From Acidobacteriota bacterium (GTDB taxonomy: Bacteria; Acidobacteriota; Terriglobia; Terriglobales; Acidobacteriaceae), in the NCBI GenBank assembly GCA_021780095.1, contig JAJXZK010000339.1:1-16294 (forward strand): 16,294 nucleotides of DNA. Direction: 5' to 3'. A program made the translations under genes and the position numbers. The notes below the pieces were generated by a model. The model had not been told where the DNA came from. It did no database searches and saw only the letters and a list, made by a program, of their open reading frames with translations. Positions 6,634 through 14,081 of this stretch are shown piece after piece (the first letter of the stretch is position 1; the number at the start of each line of letters is the position of its first letter).

Positions 6634-9081
6634 ATGGCCAGCAGAAGTTCAGAATTGGTTTCATTCGAGCGGCGTGACGAGGAGAACCAGCTGCTGCGGG
6701 AAGAGAATGCTAGGCTGCGCCGTGTTCTGGCCGCTCACGGCATCCCTGTCCCACAGTTCACACCAGATGATGCACGTCCGGTTCAAACGATTACTCCCGC
6801 GGCCGTGGGAAGCAAGGAGGAGCGCGCTCGCAAACGGATCGCTCTTTTTCGGAATCTGTTCCGTGGGAGGGACGATGTTTATGCGTGGCGATGGGAGAAT
6901 CCCGACGGCCGGTCTGGATACGTACCAGCGGCGCTGAAGAATTGGAGAGCCATCAACTCGAGCAGGCCGGAGGATCGGAAGAAGGTTGATCGGAACACAC
7001 GAAAGTTCCTCCCGTTTAGCGACATGGTTATTGAGAATCATCTTCTGGGGAAAGAAACCATTGGCATCTACCCTCTGCTACCCGACGAGACCTGCTGGTT
7101 TCTCGCCGTGGACTTCGATAAAAAAACATGGGCTGAGGACTCCCGCGCGTTTCTCGATACATGCCAGGAGTTGAACGTGCCAGCTGCCCTGGAACGCTCG
7201 CGCTCGGGAAATGGCGGCCATGTTTGGATCTTCTTTGAACAGGCAATTCCGGCGAGCACCGCACGTAAACTTGGATGCGCGGTTCTCACGCGGACCATGG
7301 AACGCCGGCATCAACTCGGCCTCGATTCCTATGACCGTTTCTTCCCAAACCAGGACACGATGCCCAAGGGCGGGTTCGGAAACCTGATCGCGCTTCCCTT
7401 GCAGTTTGCACCGCGCAAGTCGGACAACAGTGCTTTCATCGATGCGGGTCTCCGTTCGTATCCGGATCAGTGGGGGTTTCTTTCTACGATCCGGCGGATG
7501 TCTACCGCAGCCGCGGAAGCTCTCATAGCCGATGCCCAACGCAATGGCGATCTGATCGGAGTCCGTATCAGCATTGCCGATGACGAAGATACACAAGATC
7601 CGTGGACGCTGCCACCTTCACGGAAGCGTATGGAGCGGCCGATTGAGGGACCACTCCCGGAAAGAGTGCAGATCATTCGCGCGAATCTGCTGTACGTGGA
7701 AAAACAAGGCCTGCCGCCCGCCATGCTGAATCGTCTACTCCGGCTGGCGGCATTCCAGAATCCTGAGTTTTACAAAGCGCAGGCGATGCGGCTTTCAACT
7801 TATGCCAAACCGCGCGTAATCGCGTGCGGCCAGGATTTCCCCCAGCACATTGCCGTGCCGCGCGGATGTCTGACGGAGGCGTTGGCCCTTTTGCAGGCAC
7901 ACAACATCCGGCCCGAAGTTCGGGACGAGCGATTCGCAGGCACACCTATCACGGCGGAATTCGACGGTCAGCTTCGGCCGATCCAAGAGAAGGCTGTCGC
8001 AGGGATCAGCGTCCACGACGAGGGAATTCTCTGTGCTCCGACGGCTTTTGGGAAGACTGCCGTAGCAGCATGGCTGATTGCAAAGCGCAAAGTCAATACT
8101 CTGATTCTGGTCCATCGGCAACAACTACTCGATCAATGGCAGGAACGGCTGGCGATGTTCCTGAATATGCCCGCAGTCTCGATTGGGCATATCGGCGGCG
8201 GAAAGATGCACCGGACAGGGCGCATCGATGTCGCGGTCATTCAGAGCCTCTATCAGAAAGAAGCCGTAAAAGACTTTGTTGCTGAATACGGCCAAGTCAT
8301 CGTCGATGAATGCCACCACATATCTGCGTTTACGTTTGAGCAGGTGATGAAGCAGGTGAAAGCAAAATATGTCGTTGGTCTGACCGCTACCCCGACGCGA
8401 AAAGATGGACACCATCCAATTATCTATATGCAGTGTGGCCCTGTCCGGTTCAGCATGAGCGCCAAGGCAATGGCGGAGATGAACCCTTTCAAACACAGGG
8501 TGGTTCCACGTCACACGGATTTCCAGATGCCGCCAGATCTCACCGAAGTGACGATTCAGGATGTCTACGGCGCGCTGTCGAATGACGCGTTGCGCAACGC
8601 AATGATCGCCGACGACATCGCACGGGCCATCGAGTCAGGACGTTCGCCTCTGCTCCTGACTGGCAGGACAGAACATCTACAGTATTTCGCAGCAAGACTC
8701 CGTGGCGCCGCCCAACACGTCTTTGTTTTAAAAGGGGGCATGGGCAAGAAGCAGCGCCGACTGACCGCGGAGACCATGGCTGCGGTACCAGACAACGAAT
8801 CGCGAGTGATTCTGGCCACGGGAAGTTACATTGGGGAGGGATTCGACGATGCGCGTCTGGACACATTGTTTCTCGCCATGCCGATCTCCTGGAAGGGGAC
8901 CTTGCAGCAGTATGTTGGCCGTCTCCATCGTCTCCACGACAACAAGCGCGTCGTCCAAGTCTATGATTACGTCGACAACGGGGTCCCGATGCTGGCAAGA
9001 ATGTACGAGCGCAGATTGAGGGGCTACAGCGCAATTGGCTACGCAATCGAGCAGGCAGCTGCCGATGCGCATGTAGCGTAG
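6634..9081 (+). CDS. TOTE-type AEP primase-SF2 helicase fusion protein, 815 aa
   Basis: ATG at 6634, 7 bp after the preceding TGA; stop TAG at 9079-9081. Residues about 15-37 form a leucine-zipper-like coiled coil (RDEENQLLREENARLRRVL). About 65-300 is an archaeo-eukaryotic primase domain of the TOTE type: RxxFRGRDDVYAWRW start, catalytic DFD (D160, D162), second motif SGNGGH (H196), then LIALPLQ. About 425-800 is an SF2 helicase: Walker A TAFGKT (470-475), DECHH (558-562), GLTATPTRKDG, and motif VI QYVGRLHR (759-766). Proteins of this make belong to prokaryotic TOTE conflict systems, thought to act on invading nucleic acids; whether this one primes, nicks or only binds is unknown. All key motifs are present, so it looks functional. 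It stands alone on its strand; its likely partner ORF upstream is degenerate. Confidence 0.85.
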   Translation: MASRSSELVSFERRDEENQLLREENARLRRVLAAHGIPVPQFTPDDARPVQTITPAAVGSKEERARKRIALFRNLFRGRDDVYAWRWENPDGRSGYVPAALKNWRAINSSRPEDRKKVDRNTRKFLPFSDMVIENHLLGKETIGIYPLLPDETCWFLAVDFDKKTWAEDSRAFLDTCQELNVPAALERSRSGNGGHVWIFFEQAIPASTARKLGCAVLTRTMERRHQLGLDSYDRFFPNQDTMPKGGFGNLIALPLQFAPRKSDNSAFIDAGLRSYPDQWGFLSTIRRMSTAAAEALIADAQRNGDLIGVRISIADDEDTQDPWTLPPSRKRMERPIEGPLPERVQIIRANLLYVEKQGLPPAMLNRLLRLAAFQNPEFYKAQAMRLSTYAKPRVIACGQDFPQHIAVPRGCLTEALALLQAHNIRPEVRDERFAGTPITAEFDGQLRPIQEKAVAGISVHDEGILCAPTAFGKTAVAAWLIAKRKVNTLILVHRQQLLDQWQERLAMFLNMPAVSIGHIGGGKMHRTGRIDVAVIQSLYQKEAVKDFVAEYGQVIVDECHHISAFTFEQVMKQVKAKYVVGLTATPTRKDGHHPIIYMQCGPVRFSMSAKAMAEMNPFKHRVVPRHTDFQMPPDLTEVTIQDVYGALSNDALRNAMIADDIARAIESGRSPLLLTGRTEHLQYFAARLRGAAQHVFVLKGGMGKKQRRLTAETMAAVPDNESRVILATGSYIGEGFDDARLDTLFLAMPISWKGTLQQYVGRLHRLHDNKRVVQVYDYVDNGVPMLARMYERRLRGYSAIGYAIEQAAADAHVA

Positions 9082-9281
9082 AAATTTGAACAGAGGGCGA
9101 TAGGCCCAGGCGGGCTAGACGGAGGTCAGCCGGAGGGGAGTGGAAGGCGACGTGCAACAAGACGCAGCGTGAGTTTGCCGCACAGATAGGCCAGGTATGC
9201 GGCGGCCTGGTTTCGGGAGAGCAAAAGAATGCGCCGTTGCGGGCCTCGCTCCGGAGATCAGTACTATCAATGCCGCCAGAC
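9082..9281. other. Intergenic stretch between convergent genes, no supported gene
   Basis: This 200-bp stretch separates the TOTE-type gene from the PIN toxin gene, which converge. On the minus strand a 43-codon open frame ending at 9126 reads RRILLLSRNQAAAYLAYL and further hydrophobic residues, but it has no start or ribosome site. I saw no clear terminator. Confidence 0.35.
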
Positions 9282-9692
9282 TCAGTCCCGCAGGTAGTCA
9301 TTCGGCGTCATGATCGAGATGCTTTCAAAGGGATGCAATACCAGAAGATCCGCGTCTCCGCTGACAATCAGGCTTGCGGACCCGTTGACCGCCACTTCCA
9401 GAAACTTGTCGTCGCGAGGATCGCGGCAGGTCTGGATACGGCAGACAACAGAAATCAGCTCCGCAGTACGGCCCAGGAGACGGAAAAACAGTTGCCGGTC
9501 TTCCCGGCTAATATAACGATCAAACTTTGGACGGGAAAGCACATCCTCAAGTTCATCCATCGTCGCCTCGGAAACCAGCAGTTGTCCGGTCTCAACGGCC
9601 TTGGAAACGGCACGCCCGGGCACCGAATCCGGCAGGAGCAGCCGGCTGATGAGCGCATTTGTGTCCACGACAATTCGCGGCCTATCCTTCAT
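9282..9692 (-). CDS. PIN-domain toxin of a toxin-antitoxin pair, 136 aa
   Basis: PIN proteins are Mg-dependent RNases; as toxins they cut RNA and stop growth until bound by the antitoxin. The N-terminus MKDRPRIVVDTNALISRLLL carries the first acidic residue (VDTN, D10). Later acids are in EATMDELEDVLSR, in DPRDDKFLEVA and in SGDADLL, and the fold ends with MTPNDYLRD. The pattern fits the COG1569-type 'PIN family toxin component' and length is usual. Start ATG at 9692-9690 overlaps the antitoxin stop (9684-9682) by 11 nt, so the pair is translationally coupled. Confidence 0.85.
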   Translation of the reverse strand: MKDRPRIVVDTNALISRLLLPDSVPGRAVSKAVETGQLLVSEATMDELEDVLSRPKFDRYISREDRQLFFRLLGRTAELISVVCRIQTCRDPRDDKFLEVAVNGSASLIVSGDADLLVLHPFESISIMTPNDYLRD

Positions 9693-9933
9693 CAGACAGC
9701 AGCTCGGTCAAAACGGTTTTGTTCATACCTTGCCCCGCCGCCTGGATTGCGACACGATCGCAGAAGCGCTGAAACTCGGTCGCATTCACATCGCGCAGGC
9801 GGTCGTATTCCTCCGGGGAGAGCAAGACGGCGATATCGCGGTTTTGACGACGAATCACCACGGGTCCCCGCTGTGCAGCATCCAGCACCGCCGCTAAACG
9901 CTGCTTCGCATCTGTTGCTGAAAAGGAACGCAT
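9682..9933 (-). CDS. Phd/YefM-type antitoxin, 83 aa
   Basis: The ATG at 9933-9931 is chosen because GGAGG lies 5-9 nt upstream; a longer frame upstream to 10452 runs across the IS and has no such site. MRSFSATDAKQRLAAVLDAA then GPVVIRRQNRDIAVLLSPEE and YDRLRD is the Phd/YefM DNA-binding fold (Phd usually 70-90 aa). The C-terminus (TEFQRFCDRVAIQAAGQGMN, KTVLTELLSDEG) is the likely toxin-wrapping part. It neutralises the PIN protein encoded directly downstream and should repress the pair's own promoter. Confidence 0.85.
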   Translation of the reverse strand: MRSFSATDAKQRLAAVLDAAQRGPVVIRRQNRDIAVLLSPEEYDRLRDVNATEFQRFCDRVAIQAAGQGMNKTVLTELLSDEG

Positions 9934-9949
9934 AAATCCTCCTTCGTAC

Positions 9950-9975
9950 ATTATATCTAAAATAGACATTTTAGA
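9950..9975 (-). promoter_or_regulatory. Promoter -10 and autoregulatory operator of the antitoxin-toxin pair
   Basis: Read on the minus strand, a perfect TATAAT (9955-9950) lies 16 nt before the antitoxin ATG. Directly upstream is an inverted repeat TCTAAAAT-GTCT-ATTTTAGA (9975-9956), 8-bp arms with a 4-nt centre. This is where RNA polymerase would span between -35 and -10, as expected for a Phd-type autorepressor. The -35 is poor (near CCGTCT). Confidence 0.7.
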
Positions 9976-10056
9976 CGGCGGTTGAAAATTACTGATGGTC
10001 GGCTGCCCGGGCGGTAGGAGTAATTCTAATGCGCGTTCATGTTGAGACCAACAATC

Positions 10057-10074
10057 CAGGGCCAAGCGGTGAGA
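10057..10074 (+). repeat. Terminal inverted repeat, transposase 3' side of the IS
   Basis: CAGGGCCAAGCGGTGAGA, reading into the element. It pairs imperfectly with the terminal repeat at 13939-13956 (12 of 18 positions). Confidence 0.55.
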
Positions 10075-10154
10075 CTTCAAAGTCCGTCCGCATGGGCAGC
10101 CAAACGAGGCAAGCCAACTTCCAACATATGCGTGTGAGCCACGGTAAATTTGTT

Positions 10155-10390
10155 CTAACTTGGGAGAGACTGTGCACATGAATTTTGAGTCATTCGCAGA
10201 TAGTCGAAGACCAAGCGAGGGTTGCGCGTGAGTTGGCGCATTTTCTGGGCGACGTTGCGGGCTCCGCGCGATTGGATCACTCCCACGGCGAAGCGGCGAA
10301 TCCGGGTCATGTTTTCCGGGCCGTGGCCGGTACGGATGCGACTGCGATCTTCGTCGTAGTTCCAGTCGATGACGTAGTGGCAGCCGTTCT
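10155..10390 (-). pseudogene. ISAs1 transposase, 3' exon after the group II intron
   Basis: The frame continues the transposase as (E)NGCHYVIDWNYDEDRSRIR, then TGHGPENMTRIRRFAVGV, RGARNVAQKMRQ, and NPRLVFDYLRMTQNS to TAG at 10157-10155. The string DEDRSRIR..GHGPENM..IRR and the YLRMTQ end are typical of ISAs1 C-termini. It is cut off from the 5' part by about 1.98 kb of intron and has no start of its own, so it can be made only after splicing. Confidence 0.8.
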
Positions 10391-10454
10391 GTCGGGTAAG
10401 GGACTGGCGCGGTATCTGCGTCGAGCGCGATCCGTTTCCAACCCCTCCCCATAA

Positions 10455-10487
10455 GAACTGTGCATGAAGTTTTCCCTCACACAGCTC
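10455..10487 (-). ncRNA. Group II intron domain V
   Basis: Read on the minus strand it starts GAGCTGTG and ends GCACAGTTC, and folds into the conserved 33-nt hairpin: an outer stem with the AGC triad, a 2-nt bulge, an inner stem (TGAGG with CTTCA) and an A-rich loop. It is the catalytic heart of the intron and lies about 55 nt after the RT stop codon (10544-10542). Confidence 0.85.
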
Positions 10488-10541
10488 ACCCAGTAAGCTT
10501 TGTGGAAAGGGTTATGTGCCGTTTTCGGAGGAAGGAGACTT

Positions 10542-11849
10542 TCACGGCATACTCTCTACACCGGGCAGTGGCTGGACTTTCCAGTCCCAGTACAGCCCAA
10601 GGGTTCCGTAGAGGTATTCGTTACTCCATCGCCGCCATCCGGTACTTGTCTTTCGCCGCCGCTTCCGCCGAGTTAAAAGGCTGCGCACCTTCATCTCCGT
10701 GTAGTCGCGCACTTCGCTGAATGCGCGACTCGCATTTCCGACCCGGAAGTAGTTGACCCACCCAGCGAGCGAGGCATTGATTTGCGCCACCACTTTCGGC
10801 ATAGGGGTTGCCCCGCTGTGCTGAATGATGTCGCGCACCTTGGCCTTGATTGCTTTGCGAGCCTTCTTCTTCGGTGTCATCTGGATATAATGGCCGTTTC
10901 CTTTGCGCTTGCGGGTACGGCGCAGGTCGAATCCCAGGAACCCAAAGGCTTCCCCCTTCAGCGTGTCCACCACCTTGGTTTTCTCCTTGTTCAGCTCTAC
11001 GCCGAGCGGCGCGAGTTGCTCATGGAGCCGTTGCAAGGCTCGTTCAGCCCAGCCGCGTTTGGTGTGGTGGCCGCTGACGGTGATGACAATATCATCGGCG
11101 AACCGATGATAGTTCACTGCCTCGTAGTTCCCTTCTGTCGTCTTGCGACGTATCGCGTCAAAGGCCCAATCCAACTCGTTCAGATAGATATTCGCGGCCA
11201 GTGGGCTGAACGGACCTCCTTGCGGAACCCCGAGCTTTCCTCCGACGTTGATAATCTGCTTCACGAGATGCAAGACCTGCGGGTCTTGGACCCGCTTCGC
11301 GATTTTGTCTAACAGCACCGAATGTCGGATCGTGTCGAAGTACCGCGACAGATCAACATCGATGATGGTTGACATGCGCCGCATTACACTGCGTCTGACT
11401 TCCGCCAGTGCGCGGTGCGGTGACCGCCGGGGTCGGAATCCGTAAGAGTTCGGGCAAAAGTCCGCCTCGAAAATGGCTTCGAGAATCAGCTTCAGTGCCC
11501 CTTGCACCACGCGGTCGCGTATGCAAGGAATTTGAAGCGTTCGGAATTTGCCATTCCCTTTCGGTATATCCACCCGCCGGTTCGGCAAGGGCTTGTACCT
11601 GCCTGTTTCCAAGTCTTCCCGTATTGCCGCGAGAAAATCGACCCGCCCGGTTTGTTCGATGTCCTCAAACTTCTGGCCATCGATGCCGGGCGCGCCTCCA
11701 TTCCTTCTGGCAGCACGGTAAGCCTCTTCGAGGGTCTCCATCTTCGTAACGTGCACGAAGAGACCCCAGAAGCGATGCGACTTATCCGACTTCGCCTTTC
11801 GATATATCCGTCTCCGCAGGTCCTGCAGACTGATAGGTGCTTTTGTCAT
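10542..11849 (-). CDS. ltrA: Group II intron reverse transcriptase/maturase, 435 aa
   Basis: Helps the intron RNA fold and splice, and copies it into DNA on retrohoming. ATG at 11849-11847 with AGGGG upstream; stop at 10544-10542. RT0-RT7 blocks: PGIDGQKFEDIE, YKPLPNRRVDIPKGNGKFRT, LQIPCIRDRVVQGALKLIL, NSYGFRPRRSPHRAL, DVDLSRYFDTIRH (first catalytic Asp), GVPQGGPFSPLAANIYL, and the active site FADD (250-253, a known variant of YADD), then GFLGFDL. The maturase/thumb region holds MPKVVAQINASLAGWVNYFR and a basic RRKRRRK stretch. No HNH endonuclease domain follows; it ends soon after LYGTLGLYWDW. That suggests homing without second-strand cleavage. Length is normal for En-minus RTs. Confidence 0.93.
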   Translation of the reverse strand: MTKAPISLQDLRRRIYRKAKSDKSHRFWGLFVHVTKMETLEEAYRAARRNGGAPGIDGQKFEDIEQTGRVDFLAAIREDLETGRYKPLPNRRVDIPKGNGKFRTLQIPCIRDRVVQGALKLILEAIFEADFCPNSYGFRPRRSPHRALAEVRRSVMRRMSTIIDVDLSRYFDTIRHSVLLDKIAKRVQDPQVLHLVKQIINVGGKLGVPQGGPFSPLAANIYLNELDWAFDAIRRKTTEGNYEAVNYHRFADDIVITVSGHHTKRGWAERALQRLHEQLAPLGVELNKEKTKVVDTLKGEAFGFLGFDLRRTRKRKGNGHYIQMTPKKKARKAIKAKVRDIIQHSGATPMPKVVAQINASLAGWVNYFRVGNASRAFSEVRDYTEMKVRSLLTRRKRRRKTSTGWRRWSNEYLYGTLGLYWDWKVQPLPGVESMP

Positions 11850-12366
11850 TTCACCCCTGCCTCACTTTGTCGAGCGGAATACTTACCGGTCCGGGCCCTT
11901 TCCTCCGGACGCGTTTTGCTGCACGTCCATCAACAGTAGTACGACCCGATCCGCCACCCTGGCGCCTGCGCCTGCACTTCCCACTCGCGGTTATAGCAGT
12001 CGCCTCCTCGACGAGATTTCTTCGCCGGACACCGAGGGCTTCTCCAGTTGCCACATTCTCCTTCTCACCATGTCGTCGCTGATACCCCGCCGGAGAGAGC
12101 CGCCGCATCGGACTCGTTTCGATCGGCTCTTGCTGCTTTCGCGCGTTATCGACCGTCTCAGCCTCCGGGTTCGCATGTAACGAGGCTACATCTGCGTTCA
12201 CTGCACGTTGCAACCTGGTGAGTTGCGCATACTCCTTTCTGAGCATGTTGTCGGAGGGCTTCATCGTCTCGCTCTCGCTCCACGACGCCTCCCAAGCTAC
12301 AGGGCTTGAGTCTGTTAGCCCCGGCCGGACTTGCACCGGCTGGTTAATGTGTCCTTGACTGGACAC
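11850..12366 (-). ncRNA. Group II intron domains I-III region with EBS1 loop
   Basis: The 517 nt between the 5' splice site and the RT start are non-coding intron RNA; a translated frame crosses them only by chance. A hairpin with arms AGAGCCG/CGGCTCT holds a loop with CCGATG (12111-12106), complementary to CATCGG at the end of the 5' exon (12373-12368). This is a good candidate for the exon-binding site EBS1 and its target IBS1. The second pairing (EBS2/IBS2) was not found by eye. Confidence 0.6.
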
Positions 12367-12368
12367 GC

Positions 12369-13913
12369 CGATGGTCCAATGCCCCCGGTTCACCTTGAGG
12401 ATACGTTGGGCATCGGCTGGTTGCGGAGTTCGGCTGGTGATGCCGTAGGCGATCTCGGAGGATTGCCGGCCCGTGCGCTTCTCGATGCAATGCCGTTCGA
12501 TGACATACGCCTGGCCGAGGTGAGGAAAGTCGAGATACCGGTTCAGTTCCGTCGTCGCCCAGATCTTGCGGGTTTCGATGCGTCCGTGATCGCAAGGCGT
12601 CTGCTCGACGTAGTGCGGCGTGCCCCGATCCTGGAAATAGAGCTTCAGATCCTGGAGAAGTCCGGGCTGGTTTGCTTTGACGGTGAAATGGTAATGGGCC
12701 TGGCGCTTCTCGACCAGGTATCGGGCCAGTGGGCGCTGCGTCAGCAAGGCGTCGGCGCTGATGTCCTTGCCTTCACTATCGATCCCATCCAGCAGGGGGA
12801 TGGCGATCTTGATCTCGTTGGTCTGTTTGGCCTCATCCCGGCCTTCGACGGGCAGGGCCCCTACTTTTTTTGGGTGTAGCAGATCTGGGTCCGATGACCG
12901 ACGACACTCATGATGTGGGTCGGATGGCCTTGATCGTCGCGGGCATTGCACATGGTTTTGCCATCGATGGCGAGACTCTCATCCTGGCCGGCATGGATTT
13001 GATTCCAGCGTTGCAAGGCGTGGTCCAGTTGGGCAGGGTCGACGCGGAGCAATACATCGCGGATGACCGACTCGCTGGGGACGAGGTAATGGCCGTTTTC
13101 CAAACGACAGCGGAAGCGTGCCCGGGACTTCTGCCCCAGACTTTGGGCCCAGTCGGCGATGGCCTTGTACCCGCGCATGCCACATACGACCGCTCCGGCG
13201 GCCAAGCCCAAAATCGTAGGCAAGCGATGTCGCCGTCCTTGCCCGCGGCGGGGATCGGGGATGGCAGAGAAAAACGAGGGGAGCGATTGCATCTGCGTGG
13301 CGGCGAGCCTCATGTTGCTACCTCCTGTCCGGTAAGGGGAAGGGAGAACGGTGCGGCACAACAACTCCCGGGCATTGGCCCGTAAGGGTTGGACGAAGAT
13401 CATCTTGGGGGATTGAGGGGTTGCGGTGTAGCCGAGACGGGTGCGGCGGAATCCCCTGGTGTTGCCGACATGCACCCAGTTGGCGGCCCTGTAGACTGTC
13501 CCCTGAAAGCGCTGCGGGTCCACAAAAGTTTCCAGCAACAGCACCCCATGACCGAAGGCCGCTTCCCAATCGCTCGACAGACGCCGGCGGCACAGAGACA
13601 GAACCCGTGATCCCACATTGCCAACATGCCAGCCAGCCAGGATGAGAAATCGGCTGTTATTGACGATCAGTTTCAGGCGGCTATAACGATGCCGGAAATG
13701 CCAACCGATCCAGCCATCACGCGCCGCAATCTTGAGGGCGGAGGCGGAAAAGCTCAACAGGGCCACCCATTCCTGGCGCCAGGTAGCGACATACCATAAC
13801 GTTTCGCCGATCTTCGGCAACGCCCCCAGATAGTGATGCTGGCGCATCAACTCCTGGTAGCGTCGCTGCTCGCCTGAAAGAACCGGCCGCACAACGATCT
13901 CACGCAACTCCAA
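12369..13913 (-). pseudogene. DUF4338 (DruA-like)-ISAs1 transposase fusion, 5' exon, two frames
   Basis: The frame begins with TTG at 13913-13911 (MELREIVVRPVL). Residues 1-190 are a DUF4338 domain: MRQHHYLGALPKIGETLWYV, GWIGWHFRHR, NNSRFLILAGWHVGN, DWEAAFGHGVLLLETFVDP, YRAANWVHVGNTRGF. It is fused in frame to an ISAs1 transposase: associated domain SFFSAIPDPRRGQGRRHRLP, first catalytic Asp in LAIDGKTM (D317). At 12870-12864 the frame meets A AAA AAG and then TAG (12863-12861); the -1 frame goes on as KKVGALPVEG...TNEIKIAIPLLD...ISADALLTQR (second Asp)...FTVKANQPGLL...VNRGHWTI, where the intron begins. The transposase is therefore in two frames and split by an intron. Confidence 0.8.
12864..12870 (-). 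other. Slippery heptamer A AAA AAG with immediate stop in the transposase
   Basis: Read on the minus strand, zero-frame codons are CAA AAA AAG TAG. The heptamer fits the -1 frameshift pattern X XXY YYZ used by several IS families, and a -1 slip lets TQKK continue as VGALPVEG, matching the transposase sequence. A short GC stem (GGGC-CCT-GCCC) follows by a few bases. A one-base loss from an original A8 run would give the same result, so programmed shifting is only one reading. Confidence 0.55.
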
Positions 13914-13938
13914 GGGTGCATCCCCCGGGCGAAGTACT

Positions 13939-13956
13939 TTCCACGGTTCCGCCCTG
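13939..13956 (-). repeat. Terminal inverted repeat, transposase 5' side of the IS
   Basis: CAGGGCGGAACCGTGGAA, reading into the element on the minus strand. Partner of the repeat at 10057-10074. Confidence 0.55.
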
Positions 13957-14081
13957 CTTTACTCAGGAAAATACATCATCGGTAACCCCAATGTCTGAAG
14001 ACTGAAGAAAATGCAACCCTTCAACTCTTGTAGCAGTTAGGCGCCAGCACAAATCCACCCTGCCCGGGTCGGTCTACCTGC

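Larger units (their letters stand above)
10391..12366 (-). mobile_element. Group II intron inserted in the ISAs1 transposase gene
   Basis: Self-splicing retroelement, read on the minus strand. The 5' end is near GTGTCC (12366; GCGTGTCC from 12368 is also possible) and begins with the hairpin GTGTCC-AGTCAA-GGACAC, followed by AACCAGCCGGTGCAAGTCCG, a segment typical of bacterial group II domain I. An RT ORF lies in domain IV. Domain V is at 10487-10455 and domain VI runs to the 3' end CCCTTACCCGAC (last base 10391), with a likely branch A at 10397 or 10398 and the usual terminal -AC. All parts needed for splicing seem present. Confidence 0.85.
10057..13956 (-). mobile_element. ISAs1-like insertion sequence carrying a group II intron
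   Basis: The candidate ends are CAGGGCCAAGCGGTGAGA (from 10057, plus strand) and CAGGGCGGAACCGTGGAA (from 13956, minus strand): 12 of 18 positions match, both opening CAGGGC, as in ISAs1-family termini I recall. The transposase stop is 98 bp inside one end and its TTG start is 43 bp inside the other. Without the intron the element would be about 1.92 kb. I see no target duplication next to these ends (caacaatc versus ctttactc), so either the ends are slightly misplaced or a later rearrangement removed it. Confidence 0.6.

Noticed and set aside
9126..9257. Minus-strand open stretch reading RRILLLSRNQAAAYLAYL
   Set aside because: It looks mildly protein-like but has no start codon or ribosome site and I know no family for it; at most a relic.
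9934..10452. N-terminal extension of the antitoxin frame to a 256-aa protein
   Set aside because: The extension crosses the IS end in the wrong frame and ignores the strong GGAGG before ATG 9933.
11851..12951. Long 366-aa minus-strand ORF as one gene
   Set aside because: Its first part is the -1 frame of the transposase and the rest is group II intron RNA read through by chance; it has no sense as one protein.
10005..13930. Alternative IS ends at GCCCGGG (10005 and 13930)
   Set aside because: GCCCGGG is nearly self-complementary and GC-rich, and similarity fades at once; the CAGGGC ends match over a longer stretch.
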